Below are positions 1-10,000 of a stretch of DNA of 64,000 nucleotides, piece by piece (position 1 is the first letter of the stretch; the number at the start of each line of letters is the position of its first letter). The notes under the pieces were generated by a model, which did not search any database, was not told the DNA's origin, and saw only the letters and a list, made by a program, of their open reading frames with translations. Source of the DNA: Seonamhaeicola sp. (GTDB lineage: Bacteria; Bacteroidota; Bacteroidia; Flavobacteriales; Flavobacteriaceae); assembly GCF_028281565.1 (NCBI RefSeq), contig NZ_JANQJQ010000043.1:360478-424477 (forward strand). Direction: 5' to 3'. The translations under genes were made by a program, and so were the position numbers.

Positions 1-1
1 G

Positions 2-700
2 GAATTAGGAGGCAATGCACCATTCATTGTATTTGAAGATGCCGATTTTGATAAGGCGTTAGACCTAGCTATTGCTTTGAAATTTGGAAATTCAGGTCAA
101 ATTTGTGTCGCAGCTAATAGAATTTTTGTTCATAAGAATATCTATGATAAATTCGTAAAAGCTTATGCGAAGCGCGCTTCAGAATTAAAATTAGGATTTG
201 GCACAAAAGAAAATCCTGAGGTGTTTATGGGGCCGGTAGTGAGCAGAAAAGATAGAGACAGAATGTTTGATTTGGTAGAAGATGCTATTAGTAAGGGAGG
301 TACTTTGGAATACGGAGGGAACATACCGGAAGGATTTCCTGAGGCAGGAAATTGGATAGAGCCAACAGTGGTTTCCGGTATTACTACCGAGATGAAACTG
401 TTCACCCAGGAAACCTTTGGGCCGGTGGCAGGCATTATGCCTTTTGAAAGCGATGATGAAGTGTTGGAATTGGCAAATGATACCGAATTTGGATTGGCAT
501 CTTACATCTTTACTAATAATCACAAGAGAATTGAACGATTTACCGAAGAATTAGAATTTGGTGAAATTCAAATCAATGGTGTGAAATATGCTATTTATCT
601 GCCCCATGGTGGTTACAAAAATAGTGGTATTGGTCATGACTGCTCACATTTGGCTTTAGAAGATTATTTAGTTAAAAAACGAGTATCAACAGCAATTTAA
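2..700 (+). CDS. NAD(P)-dependent aldehyde dehydrogenase, C-terminal part (cut by window start)
   Basis: The reading frame is open from the first bases, so the gene starts upstream and only about 232 C-terminal residues are present. The visible part opens with ELGGNAP (catalytic Glu) and carries GQICVAANR with the catalytic Cys 34 residues later, the classical spacing of the aldehyde dehydrogenase superfamily. The body (ETFGPVAGIMPF, NSGIGHD) resembles succinate-semialdehyde dehydrogenase-type enzymes. The gene lies 3 bp before a HpcH/HpaI aldolase and upstream of a carrageenan-type PUL. In characterised carrageenan systems 3,6-anhydro-D-galactose is oxidised by an aldehyde dehydrogenase-family enzyme (DauA), so that is an attractive but unproven role. 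It should be cytoplasmic. Family assignment is secure; substrate is inference. Confidence 0.9.
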   Translation, partial: ELGGNAPFIVFEDADFDKALDLAIALKFGNSGQICVAANRIFVHKNIYDKFVKAYAKRASELKLGFGTKENPEVFMGPVVSRKDRDRMFDLVEDAISKGGTLEYGGNIPEGFPEAGNWIEPTVVSGITTEMKLFTQETFGPVAGIMPFESDDEVLELANDTEFGLASYIFTNNHKRIERFTEELEFGEIQINGVKYAIYLPHGGYKNSGIGHDCSHLALEDYLVKKRVSTAI

Positions 701-703
701 AAA

Positions 704-1468
704 ATGACAAAAAATTTATTGCAAGAAAGTCTTAAAAAGGGTCAAACGGTTTTTGGCCCTTTTTGTAAACTTCAGGATCCGGCCATTGCCGAGATAGCGG
801 CATTTAGCGGTTTCGATTTTGTAATTATTGATATGGAGCATGGACCTTTCAGTGTAGAATCTGCCCAAAATATGGTTAGAGCTGCAGAGTCCAAAGGGAT
901 TACGCCGGTAGTAAGAGTTACTGAAAATTCAGAAACCTTAATATTAAGAGTTCTGGATATTGGCGTTAAATGTATTCAGGTGCCTCAAATATGTACCAGG
1001 GCAGATGCCGACAAATTGGTAAAAGCATTAAAGTTTTATCCAAAAGGAGAACGAGGTATGTGTCGTTATGTCCGTGCTGCAGAGTATACAAATATTGGAC
1101 CTCAGGATCACTTTGGTAAAGCTAACGATTCGGTCATTTCCATCATTCACATTGAAGGCATGGAAGGCATCCGAAACCTTGAAGAGATTGTAAAGGTTGA
1201 TGGAATCGATGTGATTTTCTTAGGGCCTTATGATCTGTCGCAATCTTGCGGTGTTCCCGGTGAAGTGGATAACCCTAAAGTGGTAAATGCTATGAAAGAT
1301 GCTGTTGAGATAGCCAAAAAATATGGTAAGTATGTCGGTACTTTTACAGAATCACCCGAGAAAGCAAAAATGTGGCGGGATATTGGGGTTCAATACATTT
1401 CCTATGCCGTTGATGTGGGGATCGTGATGAATGCTTTTAAGGCTATTACATCACAATTGAATGACTAG
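704..1468 (+). CDS. HpcH/HpaI-family aldolase
   Basis: This 254-aa protein has the features of metal-dependent class II pyruvate aldolases of the HpcH/HpaI family: DFVIIDMEHGP near residues 38-48, the PQICTRADAD segment, IIHIEGMEG near 146 and the FLGPYDLSQS segment near 173-182. Length matches the family. Known members split 2-keto-3-deoxy sugar acids or 4-hydroxy-2-oxo acids into pyruvate plus an aldehyde. It sits 3 bp after an aldehyde dehydrogenase gene and 46 bp before an MFS sugar porter, so it probably acts on the keto-deoxy acid derived from an oxidised PUL sugar, for example 2-keto-3-deoxy-galactonate. The usual phospho-KDGal aldolase of 3,6-anhydro-galactose catabolism belongs to another fold, so this could be an alternative non-phosphorylating step. 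Exact substrate is unknown. Confidence 0.88.
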   Translation: MTKNLLQESLKKGQTVFGPFCKLQDPAIAEIAAFSGFDFVIIDMEHGPFSVESAQNMVRAAESKGITPVVRVTENSETLILRVLDIGVKCIQVPQICTRADADKLVKALKFYPKGERGMCRYVRAAEYTNIGPQDHFGKANDSVISIIHIEGMEGIRNLEEIVKVDGIDVIFLGPYDLSQSCGVPGEVDNPKVVNAMKDAVEIAKKYGKYVGTFTESPEKAKMWRDIGVQYISYAVDVGIVMNAFKAITSQLND

Positions 1469-1514
1469 TGGCAGCAACTTAAAAAACTAACTAAACTTTC
1501 TAAACTATATTATT

Positions 1515-3077
1515 ATGAGTGCATACACAAGAAAAGCGTATTTCTATTCAACCATTGTAGCCATGGGAGGCTTTGTCTTTGGATTGGATGCAGCGTTAAT
1601 TTCCGGAACGGTCGACTTTATTTCCCAGGAATTTGGATTAAATGATATTCAACTGGGTATGGTAGTTGGCGCACCCGCAGCAGGCGTACTTTTGGCATTG
1701 CTTTTTGCCGGTTTTTCTTGTGATATATTGGGTAGAAAGAGAACCTTGCAAATAGTGGCAGCACTTTACGTGGTATCTGCAGTAGGCTCTACTCTGGCAC
1801 CTGACTATTGGAGTTTGTTATCCTTTAGGTTTTTAGGTGGTTTGGCATTTACCTCAATTTCATTGGCATCAATGTATATCGGTGAAATTGCCCCGCCAAG
1901 ATTAAGAGGAAAGTTAGTTACCATGATTCAAATTAATATAGTCATTGGTTTATCGGGCGCTTATTTTATTAACTATCTCATATTGCAATGGGGCACAACA
2001 ACACCCGATTGGGCATCTGGTTTAGGGTTTGATAAATACACATGGCGATGGATGTTAGGCTCTGAAATTATTCCGGCATTAATTTGGTTGGCATTGCTAT
2101 TCATGGTACCTAAAAGTCCTTCCTGGTTGTTTTTCAAAGGAAGGATAGAGGAGGCTAAAAAGACCTTGTTAAAGTTGATGCCTGCAGAAAAAATTGAGGC
2201 GCATATTGAAGAGATGAAAGAAAGTATGGAAGATACTGAAAGCCGTTCTATTTGGGCTCAATTTAAAGGGATCTTTAGTAGAGAATTCAGAGTTGTTTTT
2301 ATAATCGCCCTTACACTGGCTATTGCCCAGCAAACAACGGGTATCAATGCTATTTTATTTTACGCGCCTACAGTTTTTGAACAAATCGGTTTAGGGAAAG
2401 ATGCGGCGTTTTTACAGGCTATCTGGACAGGATTGACCGGTTTGATTTTTACAGTTTTAGGATTGATTTGTGTTGATAGACTCGGACGCAGACCTATGAT
2501 TTTAGGAGGTATGCTTTGGGTGGTTTTAAGTTTGGGTATTGCTTTTTACGGTTTTAAGTCGGCTACTTATACACTTACTAAAGAAGCAGTTGCCGAAATG
2601 ACGGAGTTTAAAAACCCGGAACGATTGAACAGCATGATTGATGTGGAGTATGGCAGTGATATTGAACTAAAGAGGGCGTTAATAGAATCTATAGGTAAAG
2701 AAGAAGCCAGAGAGTATTCAAGCTTATTAATTCAAAAATCGGCAAAAATTAATGCTATTTTGATTTTAATAGGGATCCTTAGTTTTATTGCGGCATTCCA
2801 TTTCTCGGTCGGTCCGGTTATGTGGGTCCTATTCTCAGAAATATTTCCAAATTCCATTCGCGGTATTGCCATTCCGTTTTTTACCTTAATAACAAGTACT
2901 ACAAGTTGGCTGATTCAAACCTTCTTCCCAACACAGTTATCTAGTTTTGGTATTAGTAATACCTTACTCTTTTATGCCGTTACCGTATTTGTTGGTATGA
3001 TCATTTTGTCCAAGTATTTGGTTGAAACCAAAGGCTTAAGTATTGAAGAGATTCAGTTAAAACTTCAAAAGAAATAA
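1515..3077 (+). CDS. MFS sugar porter (sugar:H+ symporter family)
   Basis: This 520-aa inner-membrane protein belongs to the sugar porter branch of the major facilitator superfamily. Visible signatures are FGLDAALISG in helix 1, DILGRKR after helix 2, the QQTTGINAILFYAPT segment of helix 7, DRLGRRP after helix 8 and ETKGLSIEEI at the C-terminus (the PETKG motif). A hydrophilic insertion of about 70 residues (roughly 345-415) separates two late helices and makes the protein longer than E. coli XylE-type porters. It follows the dehydrogenase and aldolase genes and probably imports the monosaccharide released in the periplasm by the PUL hydrolases, such as galactose or 3,6-anhydro-galactose. The sugar itself cannot be read from the sequence. 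Confidence 0.9.
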   Translation: MSAYTRKAYFYSTIVAMGGFVFGLDAALISGTVDFISQEFGLNDIQLGMVVGAPAAGVLLALLFAGFSCDILGRKRTLQIVAALYVVSAVGSTLAPDYWSLLSFRFLGGLAFTSISLASMYIGEIAPPRLRGKLVTMIQINIVIGLSGAYFINYLILQWGTTTPDWASGLGFDKYTWRWMLGSEIIPALIWLALLFMVPKSPSWLFFKGRIEEAKKTLLKLMPAEKIEAHIEEMKESMEDTESRSIWAQFKGIFSREFRVVFIIALTLAIAQQTTGINAILFYAPTVFEQIGLGKDAAFLQAIWTGLTGLIFTVLGLICVDRLGRRPMILGGMLWVVLSLGIAFYGFKSATYTLTKEAVAEMTEFKNPERLNSMIDVEYGSDIELKRALIESIGKEEAREYSSLLIQKSAKINAILILIGILSFIAAFHFSVGPVMWVLFSEIFPNSIRGIAIPFFTLITSTTSWLIQTFFPTQLSSFGISNTLLFYAVTVFVGMIILSKYLVETKGLSIEEIQLKLQKK

Positions 3078-3192
3078 ATTCCAGGGCTCCAAAAGACGCT
3101 CAAAATAGATAGGTTTAAGTACAGGATTATCTTTTCCGGGTGCAAAACTTGTCTAATAAGGGTAAATATGTTTTGGAACAGGATATTTCACG

Positions 3193-3225
3193 TTTGTTTT
3201 TTCCATTCAATAGCATGTATCTTTA
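3193..3225 (+). promoter_or_regulatory. Putative Bacteroidetes-type promoter of the first sulfatase gene
   Basis: TTTG at 3193-3196 and TATCTTTA at 3218-3225 are separated by 21 nt and match the Bacteroidetes primary-sigma pattern TTTG / TAnnTTTG with one mismatch. The site lies in the 208-bp gap after the MFS gene, about 60 nt before the sulfatase start. The 10-mer TAGCATGTAT overlapping the -7 box recurs upstream of the second sulfatase gene near 19214. Confidence 0.4.
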
Positions 3226-3285
3226 TCACTGAATTGAAGTGGTACTTTTGGTAAAAGACCATTTAGAACTTTTATAGATAAATTC

Positions 3286-4707
3286 ATGAAAAAACTAAGT
3301 TACCTTTTCGTTTTATTGTTGTTTATGTCTTGTCAGTCTAAAACCCAGGCACAAGATAAGCCAAACATTATATTCTTATTTTCTGATGATGCCGGATATG
3401 CCGATTTTGGGTTTCACGGAAGCAAAGTGATGAAAACACCTAATTTGGATAAACTTTCAGATCAGGGCGTTCGGTTTACGCAAGGCTATGTAACCGATGC
3501 TACTTGTGGGCCTTCGAGAGCCGGGTTAATGACTGGGAAATATCAGCAACGGTTCGGCTATCAGGAAATTAATGTGCCCGGTTATATGAGTGAAAACTCC
3601 AAGTTTTTGGGGGATGACATGGGGCTTCCGTTAGATCAGGTCACCATAGCAGATTATTTGAAAGCATTGGGGTATACCAATGCCATGTATGGTAAGTGGC
3701 ATTTGGGTAATGCCGATCGTTTTCATCCTTTAAATAGAGGTTTTGACGAGTTTTATGGTTTTAGAGGCGGCGGGAGAAGTTATTTCCCGTATAAATATTT
3801 CAAAGGAATTCATCATGATAACAAAATGGAACGGAATTTTGGAAATTTTGAAGAACCAAATGGCTATGCGACTGATGTTTTTGCAGATGAAGCGGTATCA
3901 TTTATTGAAAGGAATAAGGACAAACCATTCTTCATTTATTTAGCTTTTAATGCGGTACATACCCCAATGGAAGCTACTGAGGAAGATTTAAAAAAGTTCC
4001 CCAGTTTAAAAGGGAAGCGCAAGGAAGTAGCCGCAATGACATGGGCACTTGACAGGGCCTGTGGCAAAGTTATGGATAAGCTAAAAGAATTGGGATTAGA
4101 TGACAATACTATTGTTGTCTTTTCTAATGATAATGGCGGGCCTACAGATAAAAATGCCTCATTGAATTTACCGTTAAGCGGGACAAAATCCAATCACCTG
4201 GAAGGGGGTTTTAGAGTGCCTTATTTAATCAAATGGCCTCGTAAATTTAAAGCAGGTACCGTATACAATTACCCGGTTAGTACGTTTGATTTATTGCCCA
4301 CATTTCATGCTGCTGCCGGTGGAGATATGGCAGACCTTAAAGATATAGATGGTGTTAATCTGATTCCCTTTATTACCGGAGACAATAAAGCAAGGCCACA
4401 CGAAGATTTATTTTGGAAAAAGGATGTGCGTGCCGTATACAGACATAACGATTGGAAGCTCATTCGTTTTGCAGATAGACCGGCGGAATTATATGATTTA
4501 TCTAAAGATTTAACAGAACAAAATGATCTGGCATCAAAACATCCGGAGCGTTTAAAAAGCATGTTTAAAAAGCTATTTGAATGGGAGCTGACTTTGGAAC
4601 GTCCCTTATGGACGCTTAAACAGCAATTTGAAAAATATGACACAGACCGGATGGATTGGTTCAGGAACCCTGAATTAGTTAAAGAATATATGAAGAAGTA
4701 CGATTAG
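3286..4707 (+). CDS. Family S1 sulfatase lipoprotein, S1_19-like
   Basis: A 473-aa formylglycine-dependent sulfatase. A hydrophobic leader ends in a lipobox (LLFMSC, Cys16), so it should be a periplasmic or surface lipoprotein. The catalytic segment CGPSRAG has Cys74 as the residue converted to formylglycine; [17 protein letters not shown] supplies metal-binding aspartates, and GKWHLG and FSNDNGG are the later active-site motifs. The segment [20 protein letters not shown] resembles carrageenan-type S1_19 sulfatases, but the subfamily is judged by eye. The role is removal of sulfate esters from galactan oligosaccharides. The gene has its own candidate promoter and is followed 53 bp later by a GH127-type gene. 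Confidence 0.9.
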   Translation: MKKLSYLFVLLLFMSCQSKTQAQDKPNIIFLFSDDAGYADFGFHGSKVMKTPNLDKLSDQGVRFTQGYVTDATCGPSRAGLMTGKYQQRFGYQEINVPGYMSENSKFLGDDMGLPLDQVTIADYLKALGYTNAMYGKWHLGNADRFHPLNRGFDEFYGFRGGGRSYFPYKYFKGIHHDNKMERNFGNFEEPNGYATDVFADEAVSFIERNKDKPFFIYLAFNAVHTPMEATEEDLKKFPSLKGKRKEVAAMTWALDRACGKVMDKLKELGLDDNTIVVFSNDNGGPTDKNASLNLPLSGTKSNHLEGGFRVPYLIKWPRKFKAGTVYNYPVSTFDLLPTFHAAAGGDMADLKDIDGVNLIPFITGDNKARPHEDLFWKKDVRAVYRHNDWKLIRFADRPAELYDLSKDLTEQNDLASKHPERLKSMFKKLFEWELTLERPLWTLKQQFEKYDTDRMDWFRNPELVKEYMKKYD

Positions 4708-4760
4708 TATCAGAAAAAAATATATACAATTAAAAAGCGTAAAAAGATAAATAAGAAAAT

Positions 4761-6746
4761 ATGAGTACAGCAAAAAAGCATACAAGAGCAATTACTAATA
4801 CGGTAGACAGTCCTTACGTAAAACTAAAAAGTATCGATTTTGGAGACTGTAGATGGAGCACGGGTTTTTGGGCAGATAAAGAAAATGCTGCTGCACAAAT
4901 CATGTTGCCTTATATGGGAGATGTTTTATGTGGAGATGTTGGACATGGTTTAAACAACTTTAAAATTGCAGCAGGAGAAAAAGAAGGAGAGCACAAAGGT
5001 TTTTATTGGCATGATGGCGACTTCTTTAAGTATATGGAAGCCTGTATGTATATCTATTCTTTAACCAAAAATAAAACTTTATTAAAGAAGTTAGATGAGT
5101 ACATTGGGTGGATTGGAAAAGCTCAAGAAGAAGATGGATACATACATACTCATATTCAAATTACTGAAGGTGCTGAGCGTTTCTCTAACAGGAAATACCA
5201 CGAAATGTATAATTACGGCCACTTGTTTATTGCTGCAAGTGTGCATTACCGTTTAACGGGCCAACGTAACTTTTTAGACATTGCGATTAAGCAAGCCGAT
5301 CTGTTGTGTGTTTACTTTATGCCAGACACAAAACACTATCAGCGTTTTGGATTTAACCAGACGCAGATCATGGGATTGGTTGAATTATATAGAACTGTTA
5401 GAGATGAAAAGTATTTAAAATTAGCTGAAAAATTCATTAACCGTAGAGGTACATACAAAATTGAGCACGACTCAACTACAGAAGGTTACCCTATTGGAGA
5501 TATGGTACAAGAGCGTACGCCTTTAAAAGAAGCCAAGGAAGCTGTAGGACACGCTGTATTAGCATTATATTACTACGCAGGAGCTGCTGATGTATATGCT
5601 GAGACCGGAGAAAAAGCATTAATTGAGGCTTTAGATAGATTATGGGAAAATGTAACAGGTAAAAAAATGTATGTTACAGGTGCTGTAGGACAGGCACACT
5701 ATGGAGCATCTACTAGTTTGGATATGATTGAAGAAGGGTTTATTGACGCTTATATGATGCCTAACATGACTGCTTACAACGAAACGTGTGCTAACCTTTG
5801 TAATGCCATGTTCAGCAATAGAATGATGGCATTAAAAGAAGAATCTCGCTATGCAGACATTATTGAGTTGGTATTATTCAATAGTGGTTTGTCCGGAATA
5901 AGTATTGATGGGACGGAATACTTCTACTCTAATCCATTAAGAATGGTAAATAATTCCAGGGATTATGAAGCGCATGCTGACGTAACGGAAAGCCCGGTCA
6001 GACAACCTTACCTGGAGTGTTTCTGCTGTCCTCCTAACTTAGTAAGAACTATTTGTAAAAGTTCCGGGTGGGCTTATACATTATCTGAAAACGGAGTTGC
6101 AGTAGTATTATTTGGAGGAAACAATTTAGACACTAACTTATTAGATGGTTCAGCAATAAAATTAACTCAAGATACTGATTATCCTTGGAAAGGTGTTGTG
6201 AAAATTACAGTAGATGAGTGTAAAGCAGAAGCGTTTGATATTAAAGTAAGAATTCCTAAATGGGCCGTTGGTAGTACTTTGAAGGTAAATGGAGAAGATG
6301 CCGGCGTTGATGTTGTTCCAGGAACATTTGCAGTTATTAACAGAACATGGAAAGCAGGCGATACTATAGTTTTAGATATGCCAATGGAAATAACGCGACT
6401 TGAAGGGCATAACCGAATTGAAGAGGTAAGAAACCAAATTGCTGTTAAGAGAGGCCCTATAGTATATTGCGTGGAATCACCGGATTTACCAGAAGATGTT
6501 TCAATTCTGGATGTATATATCAATGGAGGCGCTCCTCTGGAAGCAGAACATAAAAAAGATTTTTTAGGGGGTGTTACCGTTGTAAATACTGAATTACTTT
6601 TGAGAGATGATAAAAATGATGACATGTACCAGGTGGTTACAAAGCCAGTTTTAAAATCTTATAAGACACAATTGGTACCTTACTTTGCGTGGAGTAACCG
6701 GGGACAGGCAGAAATGACTGTGTTCTTGCCGGTGGTTTGGAATTAG
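4761..6746 (+). CDS. GH127-type glycoside hydrolase without signal peptide
   Basis: A 661-aa protein of the DUF1680/GH127 clan. The Zn/cysteine-nucleophile centre described for HypBA1 is visible: YNETCAN (Glu341, Cys343) and CFCCPPN (Cys420, Cys422, Cys423), with Cys422 the likely nucleophile. The WHDGDFFKYMEA and KYHEMYNYGHL segments belong to the (alpha/alpha)6 barrel. GH127 relatives from a Zobellia carrageenan regulon act as exo 3,6-anhydro-D-galactosidases, which fits this locus; the family also contains beta-L-arabinofuranosidases. The N-terminus (MSTAKKHTRA) has no hydrophobic leader, so the product looks cytoplasmic, unlike its paralogue at 12308-14392, which is a lipoprotein. A long gap and hairpins separate it from susC. 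Confidence 0.85.
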   Translation: MSTAKKHTRAITNTVDSPYVKLKSIDFGDCRWSTGFWADKENAAAQIMLPYMGDVLCGDVGHGLNNFKIAAGEKEGEHKGFYWHDGDFFKYMEACMYIYSLTKNKTLLKKLDEYIGWIGKAQEEDGYIHTHIQITEGAERFSNRKYHEMYNYGHLFIAASVHYRLTGQRNFLDIAIKQADLLCVYFMPDTKHYQRFGFNQTQIMGLVELYRTVRDEKYLKLAEKFINRRGTYKIEHDSTTEGYPIGDMVQERTPLKEAKEAVGHAVLALYYYAGAADVYAETGEKALIEALDRLWENVTGKKMYVTGAVGQAHYGASTSLDMIEEGFIDAYMMPNMTAYNETCANLCNAMFSNRMMALKEESRYADIIELVLFNSGLSGISIDGTEYFYSNPLRMVNNSRDYEAHADVTESPVRQPYLECFCCPPNLVRTICKSSGWAYTLSENGVAVVLFGGNNLDTNLLDGSAIKLTQDTDYPWKGVVKITVDECKAEAFDIKVRIPKWAVGSTLKVNGEDAGVDVVPGTFAVINRTWKAGDTIVLDMPMEITRLEGHNRIEEVRNQIAVKRGPIVYCVESPDLPEDVSILDVYINGGAPLEAEHKKDFLGGVTVVNTELLLRDDKNDDMYQVVTKPVLKSYKTQLVPYFAWSNRGQAEMTVFLPVVWN

Positions 6747-6843
6747 TGGAACTCCACTGATTTTTTATAAGAAAGCTAGAAAGATAATATTAAGCAAGTT
6801 AAGGGTAAATTTCTTTATTTATCCAAGAGTATATTTCTGTTAT

Positions 6844-6875
6844 TTTGTAATAGATGACTTGCTAAATTATCTTTT
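6844..6875 (+). promoter_or_regulatory. Putative susCD promoter
   Basis: TTTG (6844-6847) and TATCTTTT (6868-6875) are spaced by 20 nt, close to the Bacteroidetes TTTG / TAnnTTTG consensus. It is the best promoter-like pair in the gap between the GH127-type gene and susC. Confidence 0.4.
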
Positions 6876-6905
6876 TAAAGACTTGTGGACTTCTGTCTTT
6901 AAAAA
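6872..6905. promoter_or_regulatory. 11-bp perfect inverted repeat at the susC promoter
   Basis: Arms tttttaaagac (6872-6882) and gtctttaaaaa (6895-6905) are exact reverse complements around a 12-nt loop. The left arm overlaps the candidate -7 box and the right arm would lie just past the transcription start. There is no T-tract after the stem on either strand, so an operator or 5'-UTR stem is more likely than an intrinsic terminator. Confidence 0.45.
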
Positions 6906-7018
6906 ATAGGAAGACGATTTTATGTATTAACAACTAAACATAACAACATTAACTAAACTTATTCCTTTATGACATAAACCTTAAAAAAACTCTAAGCAAA
7001 CTAATTAAACATAAAAAA

Positions 7019-7046
7019 ACCGGAAAATGTTGGAGCATTTCCCGGT
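7019..7046 (+). promoter_or_regulatory. Hairpin in the susC leader
   Basis: Arms accggaaaatg and catttcccggt pair with one mismatch around a 6-nt loop (ttggag). It lies 49 nt upstream of the susC start and is GC-rich compared with its surroundings. It could be a leader structure, or a terminator or attenuator remnant; it is not followed by a T-tract. Confidence 0.45.
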
Positions 7047-7095
7047 CAGGTTTAATGATTAAATAAAAATTTAACCAATAATTCAAAACAAAAGT

Positions 7096-10000
7096 ATGAA
7101 AAATCACTTTTATGTAAGGCAACTGATGTCTTATTTAGGGCAACTAATGTCCTTAAAGTTTGATTTAAAGTTCAAACTTCTAATAAGTGTATTTGCGATG
7201 ACTGTTCTACAAACAAATGCAAATACTTTTAATGATGACACAAAAACTATTTTGGCACAACAAACTACGGTTTCAGGGACGGTTTCTGATGCTTCAGGAC
7301 CTTTGCCCGGGGTGAATATTGTTGTAAAAGGTACTACTCAGGGTACACAAACTGATTTCGACGGAAATTATACACTCGCCGTAGATGGTAACGCTACATT
7401 AGTGTTCTCTTTTTTAGGCTATAAAACTAAAGAAGTAGCAGTAGCTGGTAACACCAAAATAGATGTAACCCTGGAGGAGGATATAGCGGGACTTGATGAA
7501 GTAGTAGTAGTAGGTTACTCAACTAAGAAACGTGGCGAACTTACTGGTTCTGTTAGTACTATAAGTAGTGAAGCTATAGAACAAACCTCAAGTAAGGATG
7601 TTGCTAAATCTTTAGCCGGTAGAGCTTCCGGTTTAATCATTAGTGACAGGGGTGGTTATCCGGGGCAAGGCAATGGCGCCGGAGCCAATACTAATGATGA
7701 TGCTACCACTATATTAATCAGGGGTAAAGCAACTACCGGAAACAACTCGCCGTTAATTTTAATAGACGGGATTCCACAGGGGTCTTTTTCTCAATTAAAC
7801 CCTCAGGATATAGCCTCTTTAACAGTACTAAAAGACGGTGCCGCGGCAATATATGGATCACGTGCGGCAAATGGAGTAATTTTAATTACCACTAAAAGAG
7901 GTAAGTCCGGGAAGCCAAAGATTAATTTAACAACAACCTATAATGTTTCCAGTTTTACCAGGCTGCCAAATTTAATGTCTTCCGCGCAGTGGGCAACATA
8001 CCAAAATGAAATTGCCGGTTATGATCCTAATATAACCGATTTGCCTTTTACGCAACAGGAAATTGATTTATATGCTTCAGGCTCAGATCCATTGAATTAC
8101 CCAAATACAGACTGGGCAGCTTTAACACTGGCAGATTCATCTCCGGAATCCAGAACCTCTTTATCAATTTCAGGAGGAACTGATAATGTGAAGTATTTTG
8201 TTAGTGGCGACTTCATGGATCAAACAGGGATGTATAGATCCAAAGATTTAAAGTTTAAACAACACCAACTGCGTTCAAACATTGATATTAACATTACCGA
8301 GGATATAAAACTTGGGGTTGATGTCTCCGGAAGATTTGGAAACAATCAACAGCCAGGGGTGGATCGTAATAACATCTATAAGTTAATTTTTAATACAGTG
8401 CCAATTCAGGTTGGTAGATATCCTAATGGGCTACCGGCCAGGGGGTCTGATGAAGGAAATCCGGTATTGACGTCAAGTAATGCCTCTGGTTTTGTTAATG
8501 CAAAAAGTACTAACCTACAGGGGAGATTCACCTTAGATGTGAACTTAAATAAGTTGGTTGAAGGTTTAAGTATTAAAGGGTTTGCAGGTATTAGAAAGTT
8601 AAACACTGATACTAAGAGCTGGTATACACCGTGGACCTATTATGTGTTTAATGGAACGGATTACGATGAGGCTATTGGTTCAAATCAAAGAGGAACCGAT
8701 AGAATATTACGTGAAAGTTTCTGGAAATTTGATGAACAGTTGTTTAACATTCGCTTACACTATTCAAATACATTTGGTGATCATAGTGTAAGCGCCTTTG
8801 TAGGAAACGAAAGGCTAAATTCAAATACACGTGAATTCTTTGCTGAAAAAATTGGAGGATTCCCTGATCCAAAGACGGGAGAGTTGTTTCAAGGTAGTAG
8901 TGAAAGACAATTAGCTCTTGGTGAAAGCTCTGAGTTTGCGAGAATAGATTATTTTGGATCGCTGTCTTATGATTACCAGAAGAAGTACTTTGTAGATTTT
9001 ACTATCCGTCGTGATGGTTCCAGTAATTTTGGACTTGGTCACCAATATGGTACGTTTCCAAGTGTAGCCGTGTCCTGGGCCTTGAATAAGGAGTCTTTTA
9101 TGGAGAATATTGACTGGATCACCGCTTTAAAATTAAGAGCATCCTGGTCTCAAATGGGTAATGACCGTATTAGGCCTAATCAATACCTGTCACAATTTGA
9201 TTATGGTAGTACTAACTTAAATACGCCGTTCCCTAATTACTATACTTTGGGTACAGGGGGTGTTACTTTTAACACCTACAGGCTTGCATTAATTGAAAAC
9301 CCACTTGTGACCTGGGAAACAGCCGACATGAAAAATCTGGGTTTAAATTTCTCTTTATTTGACGGTAAACTAAATGGTGATGTCAACTATTTCTATCAAA
9401 AAAGAGATGATATTTTAATTCAGGTAACCGGAGCTACGCCTGCTTTTATTGGATTACAGCCATCTCAAATTCCTGATGAAAATATTGGGGCTACTAAAAA
9501 CTGGGGATGGGAATTTGAACTATCTTGGGCAGATCAGCTTAATGAAAACTTCAGTTACAATATTGGAGCAAACTTTTCTCAGGCTAAAAATGAGGTCATC
9601 TCATTACCAGAAGGAAGCAATATTTCAGACCTTGTTAAGCAAGAAGGACTTCCAATAGATTCTTATGTAATGTACAGAACCAATGGAGCGTTTAGAGATC
9701 AGGCTCAAATAGATGCAACCCCTGTGAAATGGGGAGATCCACAACCTGGAGATATTAATTATGTTGATAGTGATGGTAGTGGAGCTATAGATGCCGGAGA
9801 TCTGATTAGAGTAGGGTCTTCAAATATTCCTCAAATTCAGTATGGTATCTACGGCGGATTTAACTATAAAGCCTTCAATTTCAATTTCTTGTTACAGGGG
9901 CAGGCTGAGGCAGAAACTTTAGTTTATTTTCCCGAATCTCCGGGAGCCATTCCGGAATTTATGTTTAATAACAGATGGACACCAAATAATACTAATACAG

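Larger units (their letters stand above)
6747..7095. other. 349-bp intergenic region with susC promoter and long leader
   Basis: No ORF. It contains a candidate promoter (6844-6875), an inverted repeat overlapping its -7 box (6872-6905) and a second hairpin 50 nt before susC (7019-7046). The predicted transcript would have a leader of about 210 nt, unusually long for this window. Confidence 0.6.

Noticed and set aside
6179..6625. 148-codon minus-strand frame inside the first GH127-type gene
   Set aside because: Shadow of a strong coding gene; low-complexity Ser/Thr-rich product with no domain.
6872..6905. Reading the dyad as an intrinsic terminator for the upstream GH127-type gene
   Set aside because: The A/T order is reversed relative to a terminator: T's lead the stem and A's follow it on both strands.
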